Positions 42,190-54,560 of a stretch of DNA of 64,000 nt are shown piece after piece (position 1 is the first letter of the stretch; every line of letters starts with the position of its first letter). Source of the DNA: Larix kaempferi (lineage: Eukaryota > Streptophyta > Pinopsida > Pinales > Pinaceae); the NCBI GenBank assembly GCA_027924585.1, contig BSBM01000232.1, forward strand, positions 27,924,501 to 27,988,500, read 5' to 3'. Both the position numbers and the translations under genes were made by a program. Under the pieces are notes generated by a model. The model did not search any database. It was not told the DNA's origin and was given only the letters and a program-made list of their open reading frames with translations.

Positions 42190-43914
42190 ACTTCTGACTT
42201 CACCAATGTAATATTTTTGCTTTCCTTCACACTGTCTACTTGATATGTTACATGTTTGAAGCTATGCATGTCTACTGTCATCCTCCTAAATTCGTGTTCC
42301 TCACTTTCATGAATGTAACGACTCAAAAATGAAAATACACTACACCTGGAACATGTCCCATATAGAGATGATTTTTCATAATATTTTTTCCTTCAACCCT
42401 TGGACACATGATGCTATGGATAAATTCTCTCAATGCATTCAGTCATAGTATTGAAGAGCATCCTTGCATAGTTCTAGTATGCAAATAAAAAAATATATGT
42501 TTATATGTGTCATAATAATATTCAAATTATACATGGTATCTACAACAACATGTGCTACGGTCGGTGCATATGCTAATGTACCAAGGTTTGTGTTTCTCAA
42601 AGGACCTTTGTCCCAGGTTTAATTGTGTGTGCTTAGTCTTGAATCTTTCATAGAGTTCAGTTTGTGTCATTTCAAGGAAGTGCTTGACATGGGGTTCACG
42701 TTCATTAGTGAATTTTCTCAACTTTAGCACATCTCTTTGATTGGATGAAGGTCTAGTATTTTCATGCCAAAAATTTTGTACTAGTTCTTTGACAACATCA
42801 ATTAGCTTCATGTCTAAATGAGGAAACCTACCGACGAAGGTCCAACAATATTGTTGGCATGGCGTGTCAAGTTTTTCTCTAATAACATAATAGTTTTGAA
42901 GAGTCTTTCTATCTACTTTAAAGATGTGAGATGTATGTGACAGCAGGCGACGACACCTCATGGATTTGTTTACAATTGACTCTGATAATACACAATAGGA
43001 TGCATTCAGATATTTTATATGAGACGTCTTTACAATAAAATTAAATGCAACTTGAAGATTTCTAACAGCATGACTACTAGCCTCTAAAATTCTAACTATC
43101 GTTATGCCTAAAATTCTCCTGACATAAGCTAAATAAGGTGATTTTAACAAAACTAGGAATAATTGACATTTGGATGCATCACTCTTGGATTCAAAAAATT
43201 CTTTGATGATTTTGCTACATTGCCAATAAATAGTTCATTTAGGTAACTTACCTTCAAGGCATGCCATGGAAATTTTATCCACATAAATATTTCTAGGAGT
43301 TCTCCGTTGTGCACTAGACAATCAAGGTAAGGGAGGTGGACAAGAAGTATGAGTCCCATCGCTAGTTTGTGGTGGAACTTCATTCACACATTGGTATAGA
43401 ATCGGAGTGCTTTCGACATGTGTGTGGTCTTCTTGGGGAGATTGTAAATTAAAAACTCCTTGCACATCTAATTCTGCATACTTAGCATTTGCCAATATTT
43501 GAATGTCATGAAGCACTTTAGCATTGCTTGTTGATGGATTCAATTGGTTGGAGGCTGAATTCATGAAGAAATTTGAGTGGGATCCATTGGATGCATTTGT
43601 TTCACCTGTGGTGTTGAAATAGAGGTCACTATGTCATGCATTGTGCTACTATATGAGGCAATGACAACTAGATGGCTATGTTTTTCCATTCCTAACCTAG
43701 CCCTTTCTCATAGATCATGGACCTTTTCAAGGGGAATATCCTTCCTTCTGGAATTTTTTGCTCTATTACATTTGTTTCCCATGTCCAAAAGGTTATTTAA
43801 CAAAACAATATTATTACCCATACAAAAAGAATTAACAAATAAGAGATTTTTTTTCAAGTACACAGTCAGGATCATTCTGGATACAATTACCAAAGTAACT
43901 GAGGCATGACCCAC
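42190..43914 (-). pseudogene. Unrecognised intron-containing gene, 5' half (right of copia insertion)
   Basis: Reading leftward, an N-terminal region (43914-43322) with stops leads into RRTPRNIYVDKISMACLE. A 123-nt GT-AG intron (43251-43129) joins in frame (GAA G|CT TAT GTC) to YVRRILGITIVRILEAS. The following exon contains FKVDRKTLQNYYVIREK and FEKHKPWYI, ending TCCCRYH, then a short intron (42532-42474, 59 nt). The next exon has CIERIYP, an RCPREEG-like stretch in another frame, GTCSRC (possible zinc pair) and NITLVKSE, ending at a GTAAGT donor now split by the copia. Precise intron phasing argues for a real gene once. Two nonsense codons and frame changes show decay. Confidence 0.6.
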
Positions 43915-44127
43915 TTATTATAGAAATAATATAATCATGACACAATGAGAATATAGAAACAATCTAATAATGTACAAATCACATAAGATATAACTTACTT
44001 ATCTCAAAGCTAAATGACCCTCTTTAGATAGTAAAATGCATGCCAATGGCCTCAATTTCAATCCAAAATTAGATTGATTTGGTTAAGGAATTCATGCAAA
44101 CTCATAGAGTATTTCCATAATGGGTGA

Positions 44128-44345
44128 TATTATGGTATCAAGGAAATGGATATGGGCTATGAAATTCAAGCTCATAATTCATACCCATAATTGGATGCTT
44201 TATTCCATCAAGGAAAATGATTGGGGATAGGAAATTCAATCTTATAATCCATGCCCACAATGGGATTCCTTATTCCATCAAGGAAATCAAATTAGGATAA
44301 GAAATGCAAGCCCAAAAATCATGCCCACAATGGGAAATGATTTTC
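44128..44345. repeat. ~71-bp tandem repeat x3
   Basis: Three units carry TTATTCCATCAAGGAAA, GG(G)ATA(G/A)GAAAT(T)CAA and CATGCCCACAATGGGA. They lie upstream (in gene sense) of the split unknown gene. Confidence 0.75.
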
Positions 44346-45479
44346 CCTTAATCAAAATCATTTTAAACAAGAAGACCAAACTTTGCAATGGTTCCCCAAA
44401 ATAGAAAAATATATCAAATTGAACCTAGAATTGATTCATCCTCAAAAGACAATTTCTTTTTACTTACACTAGTTTTAGGTGCCATTTCTTCTCCTCCTCA
44501 TGGATTATTCTTGGAATATGTCCTGCCAAAAGGGGATTGAATTAGTCAGCTATGGCATCCTTTTCACATGGTCAACTAGTTCTCAACGTAGAAGGGTCCT
44601 CTAGTTCAACTAGTTTGGTGGGGTCCTTGTCAAAAGGGATCCATTGGCTGACTTGACGAGATCTAGACTCATCTATATATTCAAGGGCCAAGAACTTAAT
44701 AGTTTGTATGTTAACCTATCAAATATATATGTTATGTATTAGTATTACATATATATGTTATATATGTTATATTAACATATATATATGATGTATAACATGT
44801 TTATATGATTTAATTTTTTTTTTTTGGAGAAAAAAACCAAGGCTTCAAATGAGGGCTTGAGTGGAGAAGTAGAGGCCATGAACAAGGCCTTAAACCATGG
44901 TATATGCTTTACAAGTGAAATTTTTTTGCAATAAGAGTATTATGTGCCCCATGTTAAGGACTTGGACCAATATGGTTTCTCCATGTGACCAAAAGCATGG
45001 TTTGGCTATGAAACTATGGATTTATGCCATAATCCATGATTGTTGGGATCGATGGCCATATATTTCTAAGGGCCAAGCTTGTTTCATGATTGTCTCATTT
45101 AAATTCAAAGATTTTTTATGTGAGATTTTTTGGTCCATGATTGTTTCATTTCATTTTCTTTGCATTGATCTCTACATATTTCATGAAGACTAAAATATTT
45201 GTGAGATCAATGGAGGTATTTGATGTTTGTATTGAATTTTCAAATACATTGAACTATGCACATTTGTGAATGAAGAGTAAAATACAACTCATGTATAAGA
45301 AATATCACCATACCTTTCTAATTTCTCCTTCCTTGGAATGAAAAATGAATGTTTCAATGGAGGGGTAGAGTTGAAGGTGGTTAAACAATGCGTGTGCGCT
45401 AATAGCGCATGTGTGCTCTTAGTGCGTGTGCACTACTTAACCCCCTTCTATTCCACTCTACCCATCTCCAAGCAGTTAA
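44346..45479. other. No gene recognised
   Basis: AT-rich, with a local ATATATGTTATAT cluster at 44720-44790. Near 45390-45440 several GTGTGCGC/GCGCATGTGTGC words form small palindromes. The 98-codon plus frame at 44897 has no recognised domain. Confidence 0.4.
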
Positions 45480-46015
45480 TGTTATGAATGTGGGGGGGGA
45501 GAGGGGTTAAGTGATAGGGGTAGGGAGGGAGGAAGGGAGAGAGAGAAAGGGGGGCAGCTGAGAGAGGGAGGGAGAGAGAGGGGGGTAGTTAGGGTTAGGG
45601 GTGTAGGAGGGGGGTTGGAGAGAGAGAGAGGGAGGGTTGTGTTAGCGGTAGGGGTAGTATGAGAGAGAACTAGATAGAGTGGGAGGGTAGTGGTAGGAGG
45701 GTGAGGCATGGGTGATTTATGGGCTTAAAGAGAGAGAGAGAGATGGATTTAGGTTAGGTTGAGAGAGAAGGGGGGGTTGGTGATAGGAAGAGGATATGGA
45801 GATGGGGGCTTAGGAGAGATATCAAGAGAGGGGGGTTAGGGGTATCAAGAGTAGGAGAGAGAAAAATATGGGGGGGTTAGTGGGAGGGGTAGGATATGGG
45901 GGGGGTTTATTAGGTTAGTTAGAGGATGAGAGAGAGAGATTCGATGGTTAATGGTGGGGGGATATGGGTAGGGGGATTAGGGGAGAGAGATTAGAATTTA
46001 GGGGTATATATATAA

Positions 46016-46088
<73 letters not shown>

Positions 46089-46203
46089 TTGGGAAGAGAG
46101 AGGGAGGCTGGAGCGACAAATAGATGAGATATGGGGGGTGGGGAGAGAGAGGGGTTAGGGTTTAGGGTAAGAGAGAGGGGGGGTTAGGGATAGAGGGAGA
46201 GAG
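45480..46203. repeat. Purine-rich tract with GGGTTAGGG words, (AT)n and (AG)n
   Basis: The plus strand is almost all G and A, with GAGAGAGGGGGGTTAGGG-type words. At about 46005-46080 an (AT)n run passes into (AG)n and then G10-12. The array resumes at 50569, showing that the element at 46204-50568 inserted into it. The Pro/Ser/Leu minus-strand frame here is compositional. Confidence 0.85.
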
Positions 46204-49200
46204 TGTAACATCCCGAAAATTCACAAAAAATTTAAAATTTTTCAACGTAGTATTAATTGCTATACTAGCTATGCGGAAATGTATTAAATGCTTGTTTGTT
46301 CTTTTAAAGACATGCTAGAATAAAATGTTGTCATGATCGTGCATACGTACTTGTTTTACGACGTGTATGAAATGTAATTAAATCTACATTAAGATGCTAA
46401 TGGATGTTTTCTTGACTCAGTTGTGCATCCTAGATTACTTATGAATCATGGTCAATGCTCTATACATTTATTTGTTATTTTATATGCACTAACTGTTTGT
46501 TCTTCTTTTTTATGATGAAGGGGTCCTATGGGCACCCCGAGGCTTACTTAGCTAATTTAGCTAAAGCATTTGAACCTTCTTTTCGCAGATCACAGGTAAG
46601 AGAAGTTAGTATTTCAAAAGTGACATGGAAATCCTATTTAACATCAGTTCGTTTTCAGGTTTAAAAAGAGAAATAGAATCCTTTAATCGTTTCAGGGTGA
46701 GCTCTATTTGGTTATTCTATTAGCTATAAACTATAATATGTTATTTATATGACTTTATAGTTACTACATTATATTCTCAGCATTTATATTATTTGCCTTT
46801 ATGTACGTCGCTTTATAAAGTTGAATTGTTGTGCAATGAGATCAGTGTATAAGTGTTTTACATCCTACACCCAAGAATTACAATATGTACTCAACTACTT
46901 ATAGTAATGGGATCGTATTCTAATTCAAAAGTCCTTTATTTAAGTTGAAAGCCTATATTTTGTTATGTGCATTACATGCATAACTTTTGATAATGTTATT
47001 ATAGAAATATAACAATGTCTATAGTTTTCATTATAATACTAGGGCATTGATATTTTAACTACGTAATGGTTACTAAGCGCTTTAAGGTCTTATTTCCATA
47101 TATAAAGGTTTGATGTCAAAACTATAATTCACGTAATACTTGTCTTATTACTTTTGCAAAGACTATGACCAAAAGAAAACTATATTATTTAAGTTTATAA
47201 CCTTCCAAATTGAGGGTCGAGGTCTTACCTAGGTTTTTAAACAATGTTGTAACATATTGGGTTTAAAAAATAATGTTTTGACTTTGGGTCTTTTGGTGAC
47301 TTCACCATATTAACGTTGTAATGTTTAAAATTATGCAGGAGGTTGATCCACTTACCATGTTGTAGGGTTGTGCTTACGATCCTTCGTACTTGTGGTAGGT
47401 GTCACAATAAAGTGCATTAAAGGATTGCGTGGTGGAATGCCTAATGGCATGCACCGTGGTTGGTCATCACGTGGTTTCCTCGATTGTGATGTTAACTCTA
47501 ACTTCGTTTGGACTTACCTTGACGGTGGCATCATTTCGGCATTCACTTTGCAGTGGGTGGTATGTAGGAGAGGCCGACAGGCCTGCGGGGTTTTAGGGTT
47601 TGTTAACGGGGTGTCAGGGCACCTCCCAGGTTTCAATACCATAACCTGTAGTTGTGCAACTTGACTCTCAGAGCCGAATCCTTAAAGGGTGATGCCTTGC
47701 TGCAGTTGTTGGTAGTTTGAGTAGTTCTAGGGTCCACGATAGTCTTGAGAGTATTCGAACCAGAGGCAAGTTTCTTGTAAGTAAGTGGTATTTCTCAGCA
47801 CTGTATCTTTTCTTTGCTGAGCTTGCTGGGTGTTGGCTCTAGTTCTCGTCAGATGTGGGCGTCTTTGCTCCAGAAACAACGTTCTAAAGGTAAAGTCTCG
47901 AATCTTTGACTATTACTGTTACTCATAATTTGTTTTCAAAACTCCTTAATACATCTTTTAACCATCAAATATTTTGATGGCAGGTACTTCTTGTCTACAG
48001 GTTGCTTTGTTTGAAGTTTACGTGGAGATGTTGCTTAATAACCGGTAAGCCTCGGTGGTTTTCCTGTAGGTTACTCTTGGAAACTGTTTGGTCGTTGTTT
48101 GGTGTTTAGCCGGAACTGGGGTCTGATGTCTGTTGAGGATTTCACCGTCATTGTAATGTTTGTGGACCCAGCAGACAGGTGTAGGGAGGATGGGATCCTC
48201 GACCTACTTCGGTGTTAGCTTTACAGCGTTTCACTGTGTAATGTTTTTTGAAAATGTACCAACTGCTGAAAAGGGTTTAACCCTCAGCTAAATTGATTAA
48301 TGAAAGGATTCTAGTACTTGTAACTCAATACTGTTTTTGTGCTTCGTAACTGATAGAAATGCTCCAGGAACCTATGTTATTTTAATTCGATGCTATGTAA
48401 TGTTTTGTTTTTGTTAAAGGCCGTGAGCCAAAGGCTAAATGCCTCGTGTTGATATTTCCAAACCCTAAACTCATTTTGAAGAAGAAAAACTTCGAAAGGT
48501 TTGAGAAATCGAACTAAGTGTTGAGACCCAGTCTCGTATATCTATTGTTTTGTTAAATGATGTTTAAACCTAAAACATTCGGCCATTTTTGCTATTGATG
48601 TCGAAAGTGTTCCTTGTTTAGATTGGCTTTGTACAGATAAATGAAAGCGTGACTCTAATAATCTATTGTTGAGTATGGGCAGTGAATTTTGTTTGGAACC
48701 CTGTCGCCATGAGTTGGTGTTTAGAACAGTTAAGGGTTAGGTCGTGAGGCCGATTATGAACTTGTCCCAATACTAAGATTATTTTGGTTCTCTTAAATTG
48801 TATTAGGGTTTGAACCATAGTTGATATATATGCAAGCGTTTTTTCTGGGTAGTTGAACTCTGTTTTGGATAATCTAAATTTGTACCAGGGCGATAAACCT
48901 TAAATTAACCCTGTCGTGGGAATTTTGATGTTTAGGAGAAGTGAAATGTCTTTCGGTTATGAATTCGGTTATGATCCTACTCTGTACTAAGAGATATTTT
49001 AAATTTTTTTAATGTGTAAATGATAAGAGTTTAAGTGAAGACTTGTACCTATAAGAAAATCGGACTATGTCTTTCTATTTCCAAATGATAAGAAAAGTTG
49101 ATTCAATTTAAAGAGAACTATGTGTTTGATATTTTTAGGACATTTGTCCAAAGTAGATGGTGCCTAGGTTTGTTTGATATGTTAAAAAAAATGATGAGGT

Positions 49201-50568
49201 AAAAGCTTAGCAGCTCTGAACATTAGTGTGTTTTGTTTTACAGCTGTTAAATTTTATAAATATTGATTAAAGATTTAAGTAAGGTTTGAATACTTATAAT
49301 GTATGAAAAGAAATGAAAAGAAAGTGTATAGTATTTATCTTATTGTAAGGTAACATTTGACCTACAATGAAACCCTAGGTTTTGTGCAGAAAAAGAGTTG
49401 TTTACTTCTATTGCTATAGAAATAATTATAATGTTTGTATAATATGAATGTTGTTATGTTTTTCTGAGACTAGACATAAGATAATTTAAATTGCAGAATA
49501 TAACAGATAAGGGAAACATTAGTAAAAATGTAACAGAACTAATCTATTCAATCACTGCATATCATTTATCTATTTTAATTCTCCCTTCCCTGTACTAGAG
49601 TACAGTACACAAACAGTACGTGGAAAAATACAAGGGAGACATTTATTCAATCATTTCATATACTTATTCATAAGTCTACATAATCATAAACAGATCAACA
49701 ATCAAACAAACACTTCTGCATGATGATGACTATCAATTTTTAACTAATGAATACTAAATCAACAGTTACAAAAAATAATTTAACTACTTAGGAACTGAAC
49801 CAACAAGTAGAACCTGCAACTGTAGATAGTGTGGATAAACACCCAAAGAGGCTTGTTCCTCCCAATCTTCTCCAGAAGAAGCAGCCAATGTCACTTGCTC
49901 CTTAGGACCCCTGAGCCTGTTTATTGAACCACTAGGTAGAAGACTCTGTGTAGAAGCAAGGCACTTAGGTTGTATTTCCAGCAATCAATGGAGACTTTTC
50001 ATACACCTCAAACCTCTACCCTAAGAAGGAAATAAATTTCTGCACTTAGCAGTAACTCTGCACTTAGCAGAAGTGAAACAGACTTACAATGCAACTCAAA
50101 ACATAGCTTCCTCTCATCGAATCTCTTGTGTGCATACAGCAGAACCACAAGGTAAATTTTATCGTCATAAAAAGTGTGAGCCTCTACTCAATTCAATGGC
50201 TTTATAAAGATGCCTAGGTCTTTAGTGGTCAGTTTCCAAATAAATGAGCCTCAAGCTCCAGTCCCATCTTTCAGGGCACTATGACCACAATTCAAGGGAG
50301 TTGTCACATAACAACAGCTAGTTACTGAGTTCATGATGCTGCCACTTGTCCATTGCCTTCTACCCCAGATTCCATTCCACCTAGTGGGTCAGTAAACACT
50401 CTTTCAATAGTATCTTTGGGTGAGTGTCTCCTATTTTATTTTATTAAATAATAATATTGTGCAATTACAGTCATACTTGGCCACTTGTCCAAATATAAAA
50501 CTTTACAATAAAAGTTAAGAGAATGTTTTCTTCAAACATAAAATGTTTCAGCAAAAGGGTATGTTACA
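46204..50568. mobile_element. 4.37-kb TG...CA insertion, probable solo LTR
   Basis: The left end reads TGTAACATCCCG and the right end GGGTATGTTACA, so the termini are inverted (TGTAACA/TGTTACA) as in many plant LTRs. Both flanks are GAGAG (46199-46203 and 50569-50573), a 5-bp duplication that is ambiguous inside (GA)n. No internal PBS, polypurine tract or retroviral domain was seen, so a long solo LTR fits best. On the plus strand a TATA-like GGCTTTATAAAGATGCC lies near 50200. ORFs inside (46455, 47368 plus; 49784 minus) are short and unrecognised. Confidence 0.7.
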
Positions 50569-50640
50569 GAGAGAGAGAGTGGGGAAGGGGGGGTTGGGGT
50601 TATACAGATAAAGGGATAGATATCGAGAGTGGGGAGAAAG
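50569..50640. repeat. Continuation of purine-rich tract
   Basis: GAGAGAGAGAGTGGGGAAGGGG and GGGTTGGGGTT words match the tract left of the 46204-50568 insertion. Confidence 0.75.
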
Positions 50641-51590
50641 AAATTAAATACAACAATGAAAAAATTATATAGTAGTGTGTGTGCTTTAGTAATGCATGCA
50701 CAAAATTGAACGTGCATGCTCTAGGTACGTGCAAGCACTAGTTAAGTGCACACAGTCCTGAATTTAAATTATTTTTTGGTTCTCTTTTCTTTTTCCATTT
50801 CAGTGTTTAATGAGTTGGAAGGTTTGGTTCTAGGTTCGGATTTCCAAACCTTATGGCTCGAACTACATTATACTTTTGCAATTTTATGTTTTTCAACCTT
50901 GATTCTGTATATCCTCCACTTGTTCACTACTAATGAAACCATACACACTTATAGAACTCTGTGTGCATATTCCAAATACATATTTTTTTGAATAAATATG
51001 TTAGTGTTTTCTATTTTTTATTCATTTTTTTTGCACTCATGTCAGATTTATATAAAACATAGGTCATGTATTTTGGAAATAACATTTTACTAGCTCACCT
51101 ATTTTGGAAATGGAAAAACAATCTGCACGCGTATACATGAATACCTACGCACTAAAAAAAATTGATTGATTATGTTAATACCATGATAGGGGGGCCTAAT
51201 GCTTGAGCTTGTCATTTTAGGTCTTTGTTGACTTCCTTAATTTTGAAAAAATATAAAATTAACTTTGGAAATTTTTGAAAAATAGCACTGCATAAGAACC
51301 ACCTGTTATCTACAACTCTACATAATTTTTTTCACAAAATCGGACAATTTACATACCAAACCCGAGGCCTAACGTGAACATATGCATTATGTTTTAGTGA
51401 AAAAATAACATACCAATCTTATAAGAATTCCATTTTGGGGGACTTATACCTATTTTCCATAAATAAAATTTATATATTCCGGAAGGTGATCCGATTGTCT
51501 ATGTTTCATCTTTTTACACCATATTCTAAAAAGTTGTGTAGGTACCTCTAATAATTCATTTTAATGATTAGATTTCTATTTTTCTAAAGT
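50641..51590. other. AT-rich, no gene recognised
   Basis: GTGTGTGC/GCATGC words near 50680-50750 echo those at 45390-45440, so these flank the purine tract on both sides. The hydrophobic 81-codon plus frame at 50746 is unsupported. Confidence 0.4.
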
Positions 51591-51599
51591 CCATTGCAA

Positions 51600-51745
51600 T
51601 TAATGTGTCATAAGTGCACCATCCATGCTAGCTTGAATTGCATAGACTGTGATGCTACTATCCATTTTTACCGAAACAACTACCAAATGCATCAAGAAAG
51701 CATCTTCAGATACCATAGAGAATAAATTAGGTTCCCCATCATTCT
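51600..51745 (-). pseudogene. Possible isolated exon fragment
   Basis: The minus strand reads GEPNLFSMVSEDAFLMHLVV, then VKMDSSITVYAIQASMDGAL before a stop, a well-formed peptide without low-complexity bias. The family is not recognised. The 65-codon frame at 51788-51982 on the same strand may or may not belong to it. Confidence 0.3.
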
Positions 51746-51989
51746 TTGGTCCTTGGGCTCTTTGTCATGGCTTTGCTAGTAGTTTAATCATTTATTGACA
51801 AGGGGGGGGGAATCAAAACCATGGCATGTGGAATCATTTTTTCTTCGACGGGGGTGAGGGGAAGGGGTTTTCCACCACAACGACTTAAACCTAGTACCAA
51901 CTACACCTAAAAGCGGTGATATAATATAGTTATGTTTATTGTAACCTTTCATTGAAATGAGAAATGGTGATTCATCTAGCATAATTTGT

Positions 51990-52610
51990 TTTCAAGCAAT
52001 TGATAGATATGATTGAGCATAATGTGCTTGATTTATTCTCACATAATTTTTAAGTGAGCAATAGAATAAAAAAGTTGTTGAAGCATCTTCTCATCATTGT
52101 GATGGATATTGATGATATCATCTTTAAGTGAAAAGCCTAGATAAAACAATAGAGAAAATGATGATAATTAAAAGGAAAAAAATAAGGTAAATTTAGCTGA
52201 CAATAAGATTTGAGAATTTTATGAAGATATTTTTTATATAAATAATAGTTTAATAGTAAAAAATATTTATCTAATTAATATTAAATTACTAATTCATTAA
52301 AATATTATAATTTTTTATTTTTTTTAACACAAACGGATAAAAGGATTTATATTAAAAGGTGGAGCAGATTGATTACATAGAAAGGAGGAGGTTGATCCCA
52401 AAACATCAAAGTTGTCAAGATAGACTCTGAAAATACTAGCCTCTGAAGTTCAAAAATGGCATTTAGCCTGGTACAACTGTAGATATAGGTGTTGCTACCA
52501 CTACTGTAGAGTTTAACAAACTGGCCTAAAACAAAGCAACAGAAGAAAAACATAGAAATAGAGCATAAGTCTTAAAATAGTACACATCTGGCCGAGAGGC
52601 AGATGTACAA
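51990..52610. other. AT-rich, no gene recognised
   Basis: Includes a very AT-rich stretch at 52190-52340. No features found. Confidence 0.4.
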
Positions 52611-52611
52611 A

Positions 52612-53400
52612 CTAGAGTTGATTGTCATGACGGTTATGAGCAGCTTTCTCCTTGATGCCAGCAGTTGCTCCATTGTTTTCGTCGTCGATGTTTAGGATGA
52701 CCGAAGGCCTGCTCCCATTGTTTGTCCTCACACAATCCACTTTGGCCTCAACAATTCGCAGGCAACTGTAAAAGTTGTCGTGTTTTCCCATAAGCTTTTC
52801 AAGGAATTCTTTCATTTTACCTGTGCTTGCCCTCACTTCTGAATTTGAGATTTGAACAAAGGTAGCCAGATGGGAGATGGATTTCTTCATGTCTGCGAGG
52901 TCCCCCCTGAGCCAGCGGACTGTGTTTCCAAGTCTTGCACCTGCAAATGAATCTCAGGAGAGGGACTTTCATGCCCCTGTGGGGAACCCCTGTTGCCCAA
53001 ATCACCAAGACTACCGCGATATTGCTAACGAAAAGAACCTTTACTAATGTCACACGGCATCATGTGGAAACCAGAGACCGAGAATTTACCAGGAGCGAAG
53101 CCGTAGTTGGGAAACAAAACAGCACCCCTGTTACCATGACCGAGCATGTTTTCAAGGGGCGTCCATGCACCACCATTTCCAGAATCAATCGCCTTAGGGT
53201 GGTTTAGACAAGCTGACTTAGAGCCACCCCCCCTAGAAGAATCAACGCAGCCATAATCTTGAAAGATTTCAGATAAATAACGTTTCTTGCTACCAGTGCC
53301 AGTCCCCCCCGAGGTACTCTGTTCATTCTTCCTGCATTTTCTGCAGTGCAGAGCACCAGGACATTGATTGCATTCCCCCATAGTTCCCTGAAACAAAGGA
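52612..53400 (-). pseudogene. Decayed gene: CX2CX5CX2C motif and coiled coil
   Basis: On the minus strand, a plausible acceptor (CTTTGTTTCAG, about 53395) precedes GECNQCPGALHCRKCRKN, a CX2CX5CX2C zinc-binding-like motif. Ser/Gly-rich sequence and a Gly/Pro-rich middle follow (LGHGNRGAVLFPNYGFAPG). After frame changes a heptad-like region (WLRGDLADMKKSISHLA, MKEFLEKLMGKHDNF, LRIVEAKVD) runs to the stop at 52612. It looks like a host-type or element-encoded DNA/RNA-binding protein with a C-terminal coiled coil. No family is identified. Confidence 0.4.
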
Positions 53401-53759
53401 TTTCCGAGATCAACGCTGCAGAAGAGAATACAGACCGGGACAGGAAGCACAAGACAGGAATTCAAAAGCAAGCACAAGGTGCTACAACCGCCACCACCAT
53501 GCATGAAATAGCCCTTCACCACCTTGGGGCTCGTCCACCATAACTCCCCGCATGCTAGACAGATGGTGTATGTCAGGGACGACCACCAAAAATGTTGAGG
53601 GGACAACTGATGTGAGAAGGTGGATCTCGGTGAGATTTGAGGAGTTAATGAGGCCGTCCCTTGGTGAGTATAGGGGAGGGAAGGGGGGTAGAACATAGGG
53701 AAAAAATTAAGGAACCCAAACATTGAAATGGTGGATGCCATTGAGAAGTGCATGACCAC

Positions 53760-54112
53760 AATTTAAACTTGCCCCAAGATTAGCCATGGTGTCGACACAA
53801 CTATTGCAATGCCTAAGTATGTGAAAGAAGGTTATAGAGTGAAACTCTTTGGCTGAGAGGAAGAAGTGTTGATGCAACATGGAGATAGGTTTTCGACACA
53901 AACTGACTATTTCCCTTGCTTCTCTTATCACCAACATAGAGTCTCCAAAAACCACTAGATCGTTGATATCTTTGTTTCTAGCAATGTCCATCCCCTTTAT
54001 CACAGCTAACCATTCAGCTTCGTTATTAGTTCTTTTCCCAATTCCTCACACAAAATCATCCATTTTGTTTCCTTCGGAGTCAAGAAGAACTCCCCCCGCA
54101 CCTTCCAATCCA
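53760..54112 (-). pseudogene. RNase H (RVT_3-type) fragment
   Basis: The minus strand reads GAGGVLLDSEGN, NNEAEWLAVIKGMDIARN, LVVFGDSMLVIREAR and ILRHCNSCVDTMANLGASL. This is the plant reverse-transcriptase-like RNase H pattern, with Glu (NEAEW), Asp (FGDS) and the last Asp (CVDTMAN) kept. The N-terminal Asp strand is missing because the homology ends at an AT-rich junction near 54112. One TGA lies before GIGKRTNNEAEW. Possible sources are a LINE 3' end, an additional RNase H of another Tat element, or a host RNase H-like gene. Confidence 0.7.
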
Positions 54113-54560
54113 AGATATTATAAATATATATTAATATAATAGTATGTTAATATTAATATCAATATAAGTAAACAATATTAATAAACAATAATCAATAATA
54201 ATTTAATATAATAATATATTAATGTAAAATAATGTAAAATAATATTAATATGTTAATATTAATATTATTAGATTGGTTAATATTAATATATTAATATCAA
54301 TACAATAATATTAATATATTAAATATTAAGGATCTAATATTAATATTAAGGATTTAATAGATAATAGATAAATATGTAAACATAAATTAATATATTAATG
54401 ATCCAATTCAATTTTCGCATATAATTATTTTAAGTATTAGTTTTGGTTACTATTAGCCCTAACTAACCGAAATCACATATAATAAAACGGAAGAATTATA
54501 AATCTCCAAGATAATTAACTGTATTATTATTATTATTATTATTATTATTTTAGTTTTAAT
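54113..54560. repeat. AT-rich simple repeats (TTAATATTAATA) and (ATT)n
   Basis: Dense ATTAATATTAATA words at 54115-54400, with a pure (ATT)n run of about 28 bp at 54525-54552. Confidence 0.85.

Noticed and set aside
45482-45709. Pro/Ser/Leu-rich minus-strand ORF
   Set aside because: Translation of the purine-rich tract; no real gene features.
46455-47664. Short plus-strand ORFs (46455, 47368) in the 4.37-kb insertion
   Set aside because: 69 and 98 codons, no domain, no neighbouring frame continuity; expected by chance in a long LTR.
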